Of a stretch of 64,000 bases of DNA, positions 11,250 to 22,381 are shown one piece after another. The translations under genes and the position numbers were made by a program. Position 1 is the first letter of the stretch; the number at the start of each line of letters is the position of its first letter. The notes under the pieces are model-generated. The model was not told the DNA's origin and made no database searches. It saw only the letters and a list, made by a program, of their open reading frames with translations. Source of the DNA: Diaporthe sp. PMI_573 (taxonomy: Eukaryota; Ascomycota; Sordariomycetes; Diaporthales; Diaporthaceae); contig JAJTUP010000004.1 of assembly GCA_021399435.1 (NCBI GenBank), positions 930,001-994,000 of the forward strand, written 5' to 3'.

Positions 11250-11693
11250 CTGGGCTGTATCAAACTACCCATTCATGACGAATAACTTGGAGCGAATTTA
11301 CTTGAAGGATCGATGATACCAGAAGCAAGCTGGGCTTGCTGGAAGTTAGGAGAATATTGTTGTTCAAAGTTTGATCGTTGCACTGGAGGAATTCAGAGAG
11401 CTCAGTCAGGGCGGCAAATAATTACCTAATTACTGTCTTCGATTGGAAAAAACGAAAATTATTTCCTGCGCATACTCCATGGTCACAAATAGCTTTGGCT
11501 CAAGGCCATCTATAGATCACTTCTAGATGATCTGTCTGTACTTGTCATTGCTTGCATTATAACATTGAAGTCTCAAGTCCTAGAGTTACATCCGATGCAG
11601 CCGTTTCTATCCCTAATCCCTTTGGTCGCCATGGTATTAACAGTTCCACCACACTCATCTTATCCTTTCAAACCACACAACTCCCACAGAGCC
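11250..11693. other. Convergent intergenic region
   Basis: Lies between the stops of the plus-strand TPR protein and the minus-strand lactonase gene. Nothing recognised beyond probable 3' UTRs. Confidence 0.45.
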
Positions 11694-12605
11694 TCATGTC
11701 CCCTTTGGCTTGTACAATACGCGATCTCTAAGCAGACGAGGGGTATCCGGATCATGGCTCGGCAAGACAACTACATTGCTTTGTTGAGCAAAAGACTTGA
11801 TCTTCCTCAAGCTCTCCAACGCCGAGATAGGGTCGTCGTTGACACCGTCCGGCTCCTCCTTATCCAGTAAATCCAATCCGTAACTCGCGTCCCCGAGCAA
11901 GCAGTATGTCGTGATGGTGCCGTCATCATTATCGCCGTAAACAACCAACGAAACATGGCCAGGGACGTGGCCAGGGGTGTGCACCGCAACGATTTTCCCA
12001 TCAGCCGTTATCTTGCCCGACTTTTCCCAGGGACCAACGGGGCTGCCCGAAAAATCCATGAGGGTCGGTTGGAATCCTTCCGGCCAGTGTTGTGGGACGC
12101 AGCCGGATAATGTCGCGTGGATCGGCTTGTTGCCAAAAGCAGCCCAGTGCTCGGCGCTCACGAAGACGGGGACGTCCGGCGCGGCCGCCCTCAGGTCCTT
12201 GAGTCCACCTGCGTGATCGCCGTGGAGGTGGCTGAGGACGATGGCCTGAAGGTGGCCTGGCTCCACGCCGTGCGCTTTCAGCTGGTTGACGATCCCGTCT
12301 TCCGGCTTGATGTCAACGCTGCTGAACAGCTTCGTTGGACTCCAGGACGGCAGGTAGCCGGGGTCGTTGAAACAAGGCGATTCTCCTGTGTCGAATAGAA
12401 TCGGACCGTCAGGATGAGATATGAGGAAAGCGCCGATGGGCATTGGGTCGGTCCATTGTCGATTGGCGATGCAACGGAGTCGGCGGAGGGCGACGAATTT
12501 GTCTAGGTAAGTTTTCACGGGCTGGCCTTTCATAGGCAGCCTGATTTGGACTGACCCGGTGGAAATGAAGGTCAGGCCGACATGTGGTCGAGTTTTTGCA
12601 TCCAT
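11694..12605 (-). CDS. Metallo-beta-lactamase-fold lactonase (AHL-lactonase-like)
   Basis: Single exon, 303 residues, ATG at 12605. The metal site is complete: HLHGDH at residues 126-131 (His126, His128, Asp130, His131), a third-metal-shell His in HTPGHVPGH near residue 213, the bridging Asp in LLGDASYGLD, and the last His in LPSHDPD. Length and the FDTGESP/GDHAGG layout fit the N-acyl-homoserine-lactonase (AttM/AiiA) branch, which hydrolyses lactone rings using two Zn or similar ions; fungal relatives also open gamma-lactones and lactams. No signal peptide is visible, so it is probably cytosolic. It lies 675 bp downstream of, and in the same direction as, a Baeyer-Villiger monooxygenase, which makes lactones; that pairing suggests it hydrolyses that product. 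The exact substrate is inferred, not shown. Confidence 0.88.
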   Translation of the reverse strand: MDAKTRPHVGLTFISTGSVQIRLPMKGQPVKTYLDKFVALRRLRCIANRQWTDPMPIGAFLISHPDGPILFDTGESPCFNDPGYLPSWSPTKLFSSVDIKPEDGIVNQLKAHGVEPGHLQAIVLSHLHGDHAGGLKDLRAAAPDVPVFVSAEHWAAFGNKPIHATLSGCVPQHWPEGFQPTLMDFSGSPVGPWEKSGKITADGKIVAVHTPGHVPGHVSLVVYGDNDDGTITTYCLLGDASYGLDLLDKEEPDGVNDDPISALESLRKIKSFAQQSNVVVLPSHDPDTPRLLRDRVLYKPKGT

Positions 12606-13280
12606 GATGGCTGTACGCCAGCGGAAGACTCAGGAATCACTGAGAAGGTAATAGCCAAAGATCTTATTTGACTGGGACTCGTGGGTGTGGGTCGTAAGCG
12701 GCTGTTGGTCGTCAGCGACTGTTGGTACTATTTCTCCTGAACTCCCGTGTGCCGAGATCCCCACGTAGTACCGAATGCCGAGCGGTCGGCACAAGGCCCA
12801 ACCAATCATGGCGCTGTACAAGTGAGTTCGGTTACTTCACGAAAGCCTGTTCTGTATTGTGCCATGATTCTTCATCGTATAGACTATTGTCATTCCTAGA
12901 GTTTGGTTGCTTTCTCGTTGTCGTACAAGAGGCCTCTCAAGCGAGACCAGGATTGCTCCGTATTCTCCAGTGTCTCTCCTTCTTCCTCAGCCAGAATACT
13001 CAACCCGGCAACGGTGTCAGGAAGCGTTGTGATTCCTGCAGGCCCAAGGATTTGTTTGCACCGGAAGGATGTTCGAATCAATTCGCGCGGAGCGGCTGAA
13101 CCTCCAGGCACGAATCGATTCCTAGGTCATTTGAACTGTTTAGAAACAAGGGATATATCCTATAGCTTTTCTTTCCGTAAAGCGGAGTTTTCAGGGTAGA
13201 AATACTTCGGGGCAATAGAGAGATCGATGTGCCGAGTAATTCACCATCTCAATATATCTATTTGGATTAACCCACTGTGT
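12606..13280. other. Intergenic between lactonase and BVMO genes
   Basis: Promoter of the lactonase gene and 3' flank of the monooxygenase gene. No coding signal on either strand. Confidence 0.45.
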
Positions 13281-15328
13281 CTAAGCGTCGTTGTTTGTAC
13301 TTTCCAAATACCACGTTGAATCTGATCCATCAAACTCAATGGTTGAGAAGCCATTGCCAAGATAAGCAAAGCGATTTCCCCTCGCCTCATAGACGTATTC
13401 CCAATCCTCTCCTCTGAAGTGATTCAACATATGGAAAAAATGAATTCTGCTCCCGGGATGCAATGCCGTAATTGGTCCGCCTTCTGCGCCACCTTTATAC
13501 CAAGAACTGCAGGTTCCAGCCCAGGCTGTTCGTGGCATGAAAGTTTGTGTATGCTCATGCAACTCGTTGACGGCATCGAGGCTAGGAGAAATAGAGCGGA
13601 TCCCCTCGGTTTGGCACTTCTTTATAATACCAGCAATGTACTTGGCGAGCAGCTCGGTTATCGTGAAAACGCTGCCATGTCCAATCGGGGCATTGGGGCC
13701 GAGAAAGACTGGATGTCCTGTTAGTTAAGTGGAGCTGGAACGTGTCCAAAGCGAGAGATTAAGGGTAATAATCCTATCATAAAGATACAAGGTTTCGAAT
13801 CAACACATTTCGATAACCTACCAAAGTAATTTGGCATATCAGGGACTGCACAAGACATGTAGGCCTTGGGTATACTCTCAGACCAAATATCCTGGAGATT
13901 CCCTCCCCGCCCTACAATCGGAAATCGAGGACGAAATGAGACATCAAATCCGGTAGCACAAATGATGGCGTCAACCATAATACGCTTTCCAGAGTCTGTC
14001 ACCAATCCGTCTGGATCCACGCGTGCGATGCCTTTTGAAATGACTCTCGCATTGGGCTTCGTCAAGGACTCCAAATAGTCGATACCTGGAGTCATTCGAC
14101 GACAGCTTAGTTCAAAGGAGGGTATAAGGGCGTTCGTGAGCTCCTCGTCATTGTTCAATACAGATTGCATATAATTGGTGACGGCCTTGGTGGCATCTTG
14201 AGCAGCCTCCGAATCTTTCAAGGCCTATGGTGTGATCAGTCAAGTGCCAAAACACAATAAGAGAGGGCAACTGACAATAAAAAAATTGCTGTTGACTTGT
14301 TCTTCTATCGCTTTTACAAACTTTTTGTAAAACTCCGGGTCGGATTTGAATTTCTCGATCTGGGCAGGAGTAAATCTTTCATCATCATCCAGCTCGATCT
14401 GCTCCATCATATGCTTTGCTTTGCTGGCCGACAGCACCTGAACTCGTGACGGCACGATCCAGGTGGGCCCACGGATGAAGTGGAACAACTCTCGTGCACC
14501 TTCACTTAAACAATTAGCAGCGTCCCGAGATCCTAGCAGGAATTCTTCAGAGAAATTGGTGCCATCCATACGTTTTTGTATTTCAGGGACTATTTGAACT
14601 CCAGATGAGCCATTGCCTATTACCGCTACTCTTTTTCCTGTCCAGTCAAAGGTCTGATCCCAGTTGGCACTGTGAAGGATAGGGCCAGCAAAGTCGTGCA
14701 GGCCCGGGATGTCGGGCCACTTCCAGTTGCTTGAGAAAGGTCGTGGTTAGCCAGGTATGCGGTTAAAAGGAAGATGTACATACTTCAGAATACCGCTTGC
14801 ATTCAGAAGAAAATCGCAGCGGTCCTCCAGTTCCGTATTGTCATGCATATTCTTGATTCTGACGGTCCAAACCCCTGGGCCTTCGTCCCAATACGCCCCG
14901 GTCACGAGATGCTTAGTTTTGATCTGACTGCGTAGGCCTTCGTCATCACACAACCCGCAGAGATACGCCTGGATCTCTTCAGCAGGAGACAGGAAACTGC
15001 TCCATTCCTTGTTTGGTTTCCAGGAGAATTGGTAGTTATGCGATGGTAGATCGCACTTGCAGCCAGGATACCGGTTCTCATACCACGTGCCGCCAACCTC
15101 TGGATTCTTTTCGTACACCACATGTTCGAAATTGGTGATCTGCTTGCGCAAAGTCCGTATCATGTTCAAACCACTCGCGCCCCCGCCGATCGTGATGATG
15201 CGAATCTTCTTGGCCGTGCCTAGTGGTTGTTCGATGACCTTGTATGGGGTTGCTGCTTCGACATCTGGTGCCCGCGAGCTCCCGCCTCCCAGGTGGTTAT
15301 CAAGTTGGGCCAAGCGTGGCTCAGCCAT
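13281..15328 (-). CDS. Baeyer-Villiger-type flavin monooxygenase
   Basis: Four exons on the minus strand: 15328..14784, 14729..about 14277, 14225..13822 and 13717..13281; introns 54, about 51 and 104 nt (the middle donor is uncertain by one base), 612 residues. ATG at 15328 (MAEPRLAQLDNH). FAD-binding GxGxxG is GGGASGLN (about residue 46); the NADPH site is GNGSSG after the second junction; and the Baeyer-Villiger fingerprint FxGxxxHxxxW reads FAGPILHSANWD, complete. GTWYENRYPGCKCD is the usual substrate/FAD loop. Such enzymes insert oxygen next to a ketone using NADPH and O2 to give esters or lactones; they are soluble. Neighbours on the same strand (lactonase, CMD-like protein, regulator, aldoxime dehydratase) fit a ring-opening catabolic route. 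Substrate unknown. Confidence 0.9.
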
Positions 15329-16428
15329 TTCGACTTCTGATTGCGGAATATCGATTATGTAGATGAGCAATTTGAATAGAGGTCAACGGGGTAAGAGTAA
15401 TTGCGCATGGCTCTGCGGTGTCCTATGTAGGAGAGATCTCGGTCTTTTATTACAATGCATACTCACTCTTTCAACAATCATGTTATCAAGTACCTGCATA
15501 ATCCACTCCTGGGCCCAAGTCTTTAGCGCAAGCAATGAAAATCAGAGTAAGCAATCACAACAAGCGGAGAGAAGCAACCACCAGCGTTTTGTGCCGAATA
15601 GCGAGCTTGCCGAGGACCGAATTTGGCCGGACGGTTCTCTTGTGTGGAGAACTTGTCGGCAGACGGTACTAGACAACTCGGTACTCGGCAGCATGTCTTC
15701 GGCACTCAAGTTTTAACATGGTCAATCCGTGGTTGGATTCGGTGAGCAACGACTCGAATTGGGATTTCATCAAATGAGCTAACAACCAAATTCTCATCCA
15801 ATGGTTTCAAAAAAGCATCCAAGGTCACAGTCCTCTTTTGGACATGCGCTGAGCTGACAGAAAGAGAGCCATGCCAAAGACAGCCAGCGAAAATGAAGGG
15901 TCCCCGAGTATCACTCATAACAATGGACACCGTTCACTTAAAGAAATATCCCAGGCGTATCGGGATATGAATAACGGCAGCCAAGTTGGAATCTTTTGAA
16001 GTTTTGAAGCCTGAGATATCTTCCATATTTCTCATGATCATAGAAGCCTGCCAATTGTTTGTCCAGAATTATACAACATTTACCAGATATGTGACGGCTT
16101 CTCTCGATCAAGAAGCTAAGACGTCTGGTATCTTAGCATTCAAAGAATATTCAACAAGCTCCGCTACTCTCTCGCATTCGACTCACGATTGGCACACACT
16201 CTTTGAACTGTAGCGTGGTCCCCAGATGGCTTCGGCAGAAAGGTTTTCACCTGTGAAACCACCGTTGCAGCCACGTGGACTCATATAAGCTTCAAGACAG
16301 ACAAATCGCTAATCATGTTTGACTTTTGGCAAAGACTTGATTTAGTGACAGCTTGAGGTAGACGGCTTTGTTAAAGTAATTTTAAAACGAGGTTTCCAGA
16401 TTTTGTGACCGGAAACAAAATCTCAGAA
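15329..16428. other. Intergenic, no gene seen
   Basis: 1.1 kb separating the monooxygenase start from the end of the CMD-like gene. No open frame looks protein-like and no repeat was recognised. Confidence 0.45.
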
Positions 16429-16918
16429 TCAAGACATTCTCGCCGTTTCCTGCCCTGCAGAGTTCTTCATTCCATGCAAGACATCACTCGCAACAGCGAG
16501 AGCTTCTCTACCAGCTGGTACGCCGCAGTAAATCATCGCGTGTCGGCAAGCCTCCACAACCTGTTCCTCCGACAGCCCATTATGAAGCGCTGCCGTGATG
16601 TGAATGCGTAATTCCGGAGTTCGGTTCAGCGCAATCATCATGGCAATGTTCATCAAAGACCTGTCCTTGAATTCGAGTCCCGACCGAGAATAACTAGAAA
16701 AACATACTTCGGCGATGTATTCGGCACTGACCTTGCTCGGTAGATCGTCGCGCTTTTGCAACAATATTAGTTTCACGTTGATCTGTCGGCGAGGACGGCA
16801 ACTTTCTCGGTCATTATTGACTTACTGCTTGCTCTTGAATCACGCTTAACAACTTGGTCCCCAAGAATGATTGTGCCATCTGGGCACCTTGTATCGTTTT
16901 CTCAGTAGGAGACGACAT
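16429..16918 (-). CDS. Carboxymuconolactone-decarboxylase-like (AhpD fold) protein
   Basis: Two exons, 16918..16826 and 16752..16429 (intron 16753..16825, donor GTAAGT, phase 0), 138 residues. The product is almost entirely the CMD domain: YIAEVCFSSYSRSGLEFKDRS, MIALNRTPELRIHI, and the conserved EACRHAMIYCGVPAG block carrying the Cys and His of the active-site region. Family members are small all-helical oligomers; some decarboxylate 4-carboxymuconolactone, others are AhpD-type peroxidase partners with two Cys in CxxC, a pair not seen here. Its position between a Baeyer-Villiger monooxygenase and a Zn2Cys6 regulator, all transcribed leftward, suggests a step in lactone or ring-fission-product metabolism; this is inference from context. 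Confidence 0.85.
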
Positions 16919-17244
16919 GATGCGAAATAACTATGAATAAATGGTCTTTGGTTTGGGGGGCGGAGGGGAGGCTAGATGCTGGGCATGTCAAAGTGATACA
17001 GGAAGGACACTGACTTTGCCGCGAGTTGCACATATGCAAGGAGAGGAATGATCTGATCAAGTCTTATATGACTTGTATACAGACGACTCTAGCTGGAAAA
17101 TAGCACCCAGAAGTAGCAGAGACGGGATTCTAGTACCGACTGCCGAAGTGCAGTGCCGAAACACAAAACTCGTTTCCGGCTTTTGTATCACCCGCCGGGA
17201 AATTCGGGCACTTAATACGACATCTGCTGAGCCCCAGAAGAAAT
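16919..17244. other. Short intergenic region
   Basis: 3' flank of the regulator gene and promoter of the CMD-like gene. Nothing recognised. Confidence 0.4.
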
Positions 17245-19307
17245 TCAATTTCCGAAGAATCCGCTGTTTCCTTCGAGACTAGTAAAGTCCATACCGAGCA
17301 CGTCCATGAAGGACGATACGTCGTCAAAGTTTCCCCAGCGCCCAAAGTCTGTCAGAGTATCGTCGTGCCAAACTCCCTCATGACTAGAGTTGTTCTCCTG
17401 TGCCAAGATGTCCATATTCTCGCAGAAGTCTAGGGGGAAAGGGAAAAGGTCGCCGATATGGTCCTGCACAATCTTTGCTGTGGATGACGCCTGTGAGCCC
17501 GTGGCGTCACTCCTGGTGATATTAGAAGGCTCATCAACTCCTCCGCCGACAGCCTCTCGGCGTATTTCTCGAAACTTCTTCAAGATAGCCCGAGCCCCTC
17601 CATACTTGACACTCATCCCCTCTAGTACAGAGCGAACAATATTCATGTCTCTGTCACGTATTCGTTCTTTCTCTTGTGACTGGGGTTGATGAGAAATCAA
17701 GACGACTCCAACTACCAGAACAAGAAAAGCATGAAAGTGAATCAGATGTACAGCACGCTCTCTGCACTGAATTTCGTCATAGAGTCGGGCCGCACAGGAG
17801 GCAGCAAGGAATGACGCTGCGGATGTTCGCCAGTGTGAAGGAGTGTTTCTGCCCATCGTTTGAACGAGAATGATCGAAACAAGGTAAAAGATCAAGGCTT
17901 CAGCTCGGTGCTGATTGAACGGCTTTTTGACGCCTTCCAAGCTGAAAAGCCGCAGTTCTCGGGGCAGGTCGGCGACCCAACTGCAGAGTGACGTGACAGC
18001 AGCCTCAACATCTTCTTCTGTGGGCCCGCTTTTCATGCTTTTCAACTGAATGATCTTCCCAATGATCTGTATGAGCTTCGTCGTATATGTAGATGCTATA
18101 GCGCCAAAGCCTTGGAGTTCGAAGTCTTCTTCTGTGAGAGGCTCCACATCGGTGTCCTCGGGCCTGATGAATAAAGGGCGTCCCCAACACGCAGCCATGA
18201 GAAGCTCACTGGTCTAAGGCGAATTAGTCCATGGATCCCAACTAGCACAGTCGTGAAGCTTGGCTCTTGGATCGAGCCGGAGACACGGAAACACAAACCT
18301 GGAGGTGCCAGAATATCCGTCGTAAGCATCCTGCATTCTCACGGTTAACGTACGTCGATTGCTTCTGGAGACCCAGCTGAAGAGCCATGCGCGACGCCAC
18401 GCCTGTCCAGTGCCACGGCCCGTCGAGGGTCACGATATATGGGGACGATGGACTCCAGCACGAGAGGAGGCACAGAGCTTTCAGGACCGTCAACTGGTCA
18501 GGCTCAAACCCGATGTGGATCAGTGTCTTGACCTTCTCATATTGCGACCCCGCCAGGCTTATGTTATCCTGACCGTGTCGCATGAGGCTCCCTGCTAAGC
18601 AGACTGCTTGTTGTACAAGTATTGAGGCATTCGGGCCGGAGACGTCCTCGTGGTTAACAACTGAATAGTACAAAGGGTAGACGTGTTCAAAGAATGAATC
18701 CTTGAGGGCCTGCAGAAGAACGGGTTGAGGGAGGAGGTTGGCTCCTGTGACTCTCAAAATAGCCTCTTTTGTACCGAAATCTCCAGAATCAAGATTCTCT
18801 TGCACGAAAGCGGGCGGCGTTTTGGCCGGATCGTACATTATGGAGCCTTGGTCAATGAAGCTGCTCGGTCTCCAATCCACACGTTGGCGAAACCTGCTGT
18901 CTCCCGCAGGGCTTTTCCCAATGGTTTCTCCCCTCACACTACTGAGGGTTTCTGAAATAGGCATTGAACCAGATGGCGTCCGCACATCAGTGAGGTTGTG
19001 GTCAGAGCCTCGTACACGCCGCTTTCGGACCCCATCACGGGCGCTTACTCCGGTCAGCTTCTAACACAATAGTAGAAACGTGATTGAGAGACATACACGC
19101 AGGCCACTTTGGCACGTCGACAATTACGGCAGGTGTTGTCTGGGCTAACCTGCAAGTCACACTTGACCTAGATAGGCTCTTGATGTTATTATTATTTTAG
19201 TTCTTTTTGGCTCTGTCTCCCTGCGTGAGGCGGCTTACTTTGCGGGAGTGACATTGAACGCATACGATATTAGCCCGGTCTCTTAAAGACCGTCGGGGTC
19301 TCTCCAT
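17245..19307 (-). CDS. Zn2Cys6 transcription factor, probable cluster regulator
   Basis: Four exons on the minus strand: 19307..19239, 19167..19097, 19043..18299 and 18213..17245 (introns 71, 53, 85 and consistent phases), 617 residues. The DNA-binding cluster is split by the first intron: exon 1 ends CVQCHSRK and exon 2 starts VKCDLQVSPDNTCRNCRR, giving the canonical CX2CX6C-X9-CX2CX6C zinc binuclear cluster at about residues 16-46. The second intron was placed by a GTATGT donor and a GCTGAC branch point; a 38-nt alternative is also in frame. The middle contains the fungal-specific TF domain (GPWHWTGVASRMALQLGL, RRIFWHLQ, GRPLFIRPEDTDVEPLTEEDF). Nuclear. Its position between the CMD-like and aldoxime dehydratase genes suggests it controls this minus-strand cluster. 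Confidence 0.88.
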
Positions 19308-20435
19308 CGCGTCTTCAGTGACGGCATGAGAACCTTTGCAATAGTCCTAGAAAAGCCACAAGATGACAATAGTGTCCAAGCATCAGTTCTGATCCGAGTT
19401 CGATGTGTTTGTAATGCGGGGCAAAAGAGTTTTAATGGAGCCCAGGCCGTGGGGAGGCCGGGCGCAAAGCCGAGGCTCCGCGGAAGCACCGGGTTTACCG
19501 GGTGCATTAGCGCGGCAAGCCTCTATAGCGCGTTCAGTAACTAAACATTTACGCCTGAAGCTCATCATCCGATAATGGTGGCTGCCAATTATCCAGATAA
19601 AGAGGAGCACCCTAGATTGTAAATTCAGTAAGCAGGTAGGGAAGGTCACGGTGTTGTCTACTCGGGAGGCGTCACTCACAATTACATAACATTCTTCATG
19701 GCGCTCAGAGAAGCCAGGTATCATGGCGGGGGTTTTTATGCCACCTGCTATCTTCTGATATCTGACAATTCCTTCGAAAGCCTAGATCTCTTACTTTAAG
19801 ATCTAATAGCCACATTTAATTGTGAGCAATCCCGCAATACTTGGCAAAATGTTTCACGGCAAATGGCTTATCCAGCGTGATCCCGAGAAATATGCGATTG
19901 AGAACTATGAGAAGGCGGCAGAGCAGGTTCTGAACGGCATGCCATTTAACGACACGAACCATATTCCTGGGTAGAAACACAAGCCTTGGTCATTCAATGA
20001 ACTTTTTGGGGCTTCTGAAAAAGGATTGGCTGTTGAAGATGAAGGAGACTGGTTGTGAGACATTCAGGACCGGATAACCACTCTAAGTGTGATGTTCAAC
20101 TAAAGTCAATTGACTAGGTTCTGTATTATATAGAGGAAGTCCGTATATTGCTTATTTATGTAGAGAATGGAGAGCTGTGATACTGGACCCGAGATACTCT
20201 GCTTTGTAATGAAATACTCGCTTCTAGGATTTGTTAATGCTGGTAATGGGCAGACCTAGCCAGTGCAGCGCCTTCGAACGTTTACCAAAGTCGACAAAGC
20301 TAAATGATTCTGTCGAATCTGATAAAGAACGTATAGAGCAACTATATATTTACGATAATAATAAACACATCATGAGTTGCAATTTGAAGTAAATCTGAAC
20401 TGTTTTAACGAAAGACCACCATAAAAGCCAACGGC
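19308..20435. other. Intergenic with one small coding-like fragment
   Basis: Promoter side of the regulator gene and 3' flank of the aldoxime dehydratase gene. The only protein-like stretch is at 19849-20058. Confidence 0.45.
19849..20058 (+). pseudogene. Small coding-like fragment interrupted by one TAG
   Basis: From ATG 19849 a 70-codon frame reads like real protein (MFHGKWLIQRDPEKYAIENY... then, after a TAG at 19972-19974, KHKPWSFNELFGASEKGLAVEDEGDW and TGA at 20056). Composition on both sides of the stop is similar, so it may be a remnant of a gene or a very small gene with a nonsense change. I do not recognise the family. No introns that would remove the stop in frame were found. Confidence 0.35.
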
Positions 20436-21548
20436 TTACAAAGATCTCAACATTCCAGTTTCCCCATGGCACCCAATGTACTCAAAGAACTGTTGCTCAA
20501 CCTCGAGCACCAAAACTTCGTGAAACAGCCTCAGGCTCATTTGGTCGCCCAACCTCTTTGCATACTTTGCAAATTCCCCAAAGATGGCCAGGTGCGTCCT
20601 GTGCTCCTTGCTCCAGCGCTCCAACGAGGAGAGGTTGTCAAAGTACGCCAGCCCAAATGTCCGGTTCGTGCCACCGCCTTCCGCCTTACCAGTGAGAGGA
20701 TCGACAATTTCCATAAAGCGGCAGCTAAAACAGCCAACTTCATCGCCGTGGTCGCGGAGATACTCCATCCCTTTGATCAGCGGCGGCTGCATCGAGTTGA
20801 GGTAGAGCTGTCGCTCCTCTTCGAACGCTGCTGACCAGTCCTGTTCGGAGCGGATGACGGTCAAGTTCTTCTTTCCGGGCACGCGGACTCGTCGTTTTGA
20901 GAGGCTTATGCCGTTTCTAACGGGCCCCTTGTCATGTGTCTGGTCACCCTCGGCTCCCAGGAGCTCATCCGTTTGTGATAGAGGCAGGCGGTCTCGCATA
21001 CTACCCCAGTACACGTGCTCCCTGATCGGACCGCTCAAGCTCTCTCTCATATGCGCTGCGCCCTCGGGTGCCTGTGTATTAAACACAGTCTCGAACCGGT
21101 CCGACGTCGGCACAAAGACCTCCAAGAACCATCCGTGTCCGGCCTCTTCCTCTCCCGGCTCGAGCTTGTTCCACCAAGCGTCGAAGCCGCTGTTGGTCGA
21201 CCACGCCTTGTAGGTCTCCGTACTTGGCCAGTACGCAAACATGGCAACGTTGTAAAACCCGCGGTTATCCGTCACGGCGGCGACTTCATGGAAAGTTGGG
21301 CGCGAGGTCGGGTCGACGAGGTCCGAGGAGACAAACGAGGATATCACCCTGAGGCCGGCGCCGTCGTTCAGGTCGGCTGATGCGTATTGGACGCCGATGA
21401 TGGCCATTGTTATGTCTCTGATCGTTTCCGGGAAGCGGGGGGCATACAGCTCAAAGGGTGGCGTGAAGCCAGGCGGCATCTTGGCCGGCACTGTTCGGTC
21501 CTTCCGGAGCCATTCTGGGACGGCGGATTCGAGCTCCATATTGCTCAT
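20436..21548 (-). CDS. Heme-dependent (phenylacet)aldoxime dehydratase
   Basis: Single exon, 370 residues from ATG 21548. The sequence follows the aldoxime-dehydratase family throughout: a YAPRFPETIRDITMAIIGVQY opening, a ferredoxin-like dimeric alpha/beta-barrel core, and a C-terminus with THLAIFGEFAKYAKRL and LRLFHEVLVLEVEQQFFEYI followed by GCHGETGM. His319 in THLAIFG is the likely proximal heme ligand and the His in RLFHEV the likely catalytic one, by analogy with OxdA/OxdRE. These b-heme enzymes dehydrate aldoximes to nitriles directly at ferrous heme. Fungal copies occur in plant-associated species and may handle plant aldoximes such as indole- or phenylacetaldoxime. It is the first gene of the leftward cluster; no nitrilase is present in the window. 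Confidence 0.9.
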   Translation of the reverse strand: MSNMELESAVPEWLRKDRTVPAKMPPGFTPPFELYAPRFPETIRDITMAIIGVQYASADLNDGAGLRVISSFVSSDLVDPTSRPTFHEVAAVTDNRGFYNVAMFAYWPSTETYKAWSTNSGFDAWWNKLEPGEEEAGHGWFLEVFVPTSDRFETVFNTQAPEGAAHMRESLSGPIREHVYWGSMRDRLPLSQTDELLGAEGDQTHDKGPVRNGISLSKRRVRVPGKKNLTVIRSEQDWSAAFEEERQLYLNSMQPPLIKGMEYLRDHGDEVGCFSCRFMEIVDPLTGKAEGGGTNRTFGLAYFDNLSSLERWSKEHRTHLAIFGEFAKYAKRLGDQMSLRLFHEVLVLEVEQQFFEYIGCHGETGMLRSL

Positions 21549-22381
21549 GGGTCCTTTCCACGTGCCCTGAACCAACGAAGAAATGCAGGGACAATATAAG
21601 AGGGGATTAAATAGACGACAACTACGTCATTCAACAAACGTAATGACGTCTGCGTGGCGTAATAATCAACGCAGATGTTCAAAGACTGCAATGTCAACGT
21701 TGGAAGCCACTTTATGTTTGGATTCGGATGGGAGGGGATGTAAGTATGTCGGCAAGCAATGTCTCGGATGGGATTGTATGGGAGGGGACACGTCAGGTTA
21801 TGCATGCCAGGATGCACCGACGGCGAGATAGGGTAATGCTCAGCCGGCGATCGACCACGCGCATCTCGGCGCCCACGTTACCCCAAATTCAAGTCTTCAC
21901 CTCGCACAAGCTGTCCATGGCGTGTGTTGTTCTTCCGCTCAGGCTTTGGAAGGGTTTATCACAAGGTATCATGATAACAATCCCAATTATTTCTGGATAG
22001 GATAGTGCTTAAGCGCTAGTCCTAGTGGCTTACAACGTAGTGCAGTATGTGATGGAAGAGGGCCGGTTGACCAACGTGAGTGTAATCCCGATATATTGGG
22101 GAAGCATGGCCGTCACTTCGTAGCCGTTCACGAGGGCGACAAGATAGCAGAGCTCCCACTGGCGGAGTGCAAAGTTGAAAAGTCTACGTCGCAATTCTTC
22201 CGCATGTAGAGGGTATTCCAAGATGAGGTCCAGCCAACGACGGACAAATAGCGAAAATCAAGGATGACCAAGGATCGGCTGGAGCAGAAAGTGGAACAGA
22301 ACAACACAACTCGATTTACTAAGCTAGGAGAACAAAGCGCCTGCAAGGGACTGAGGAGCCCAGACCATTCTTCAACTTTAC
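21549..22381. other. Intergenic, no gene seen
   Basis: Promoter of the dehydratase gene and 3' flank of the STAND gene. No coding signal or repeat recognised. Confidence 0.45.
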
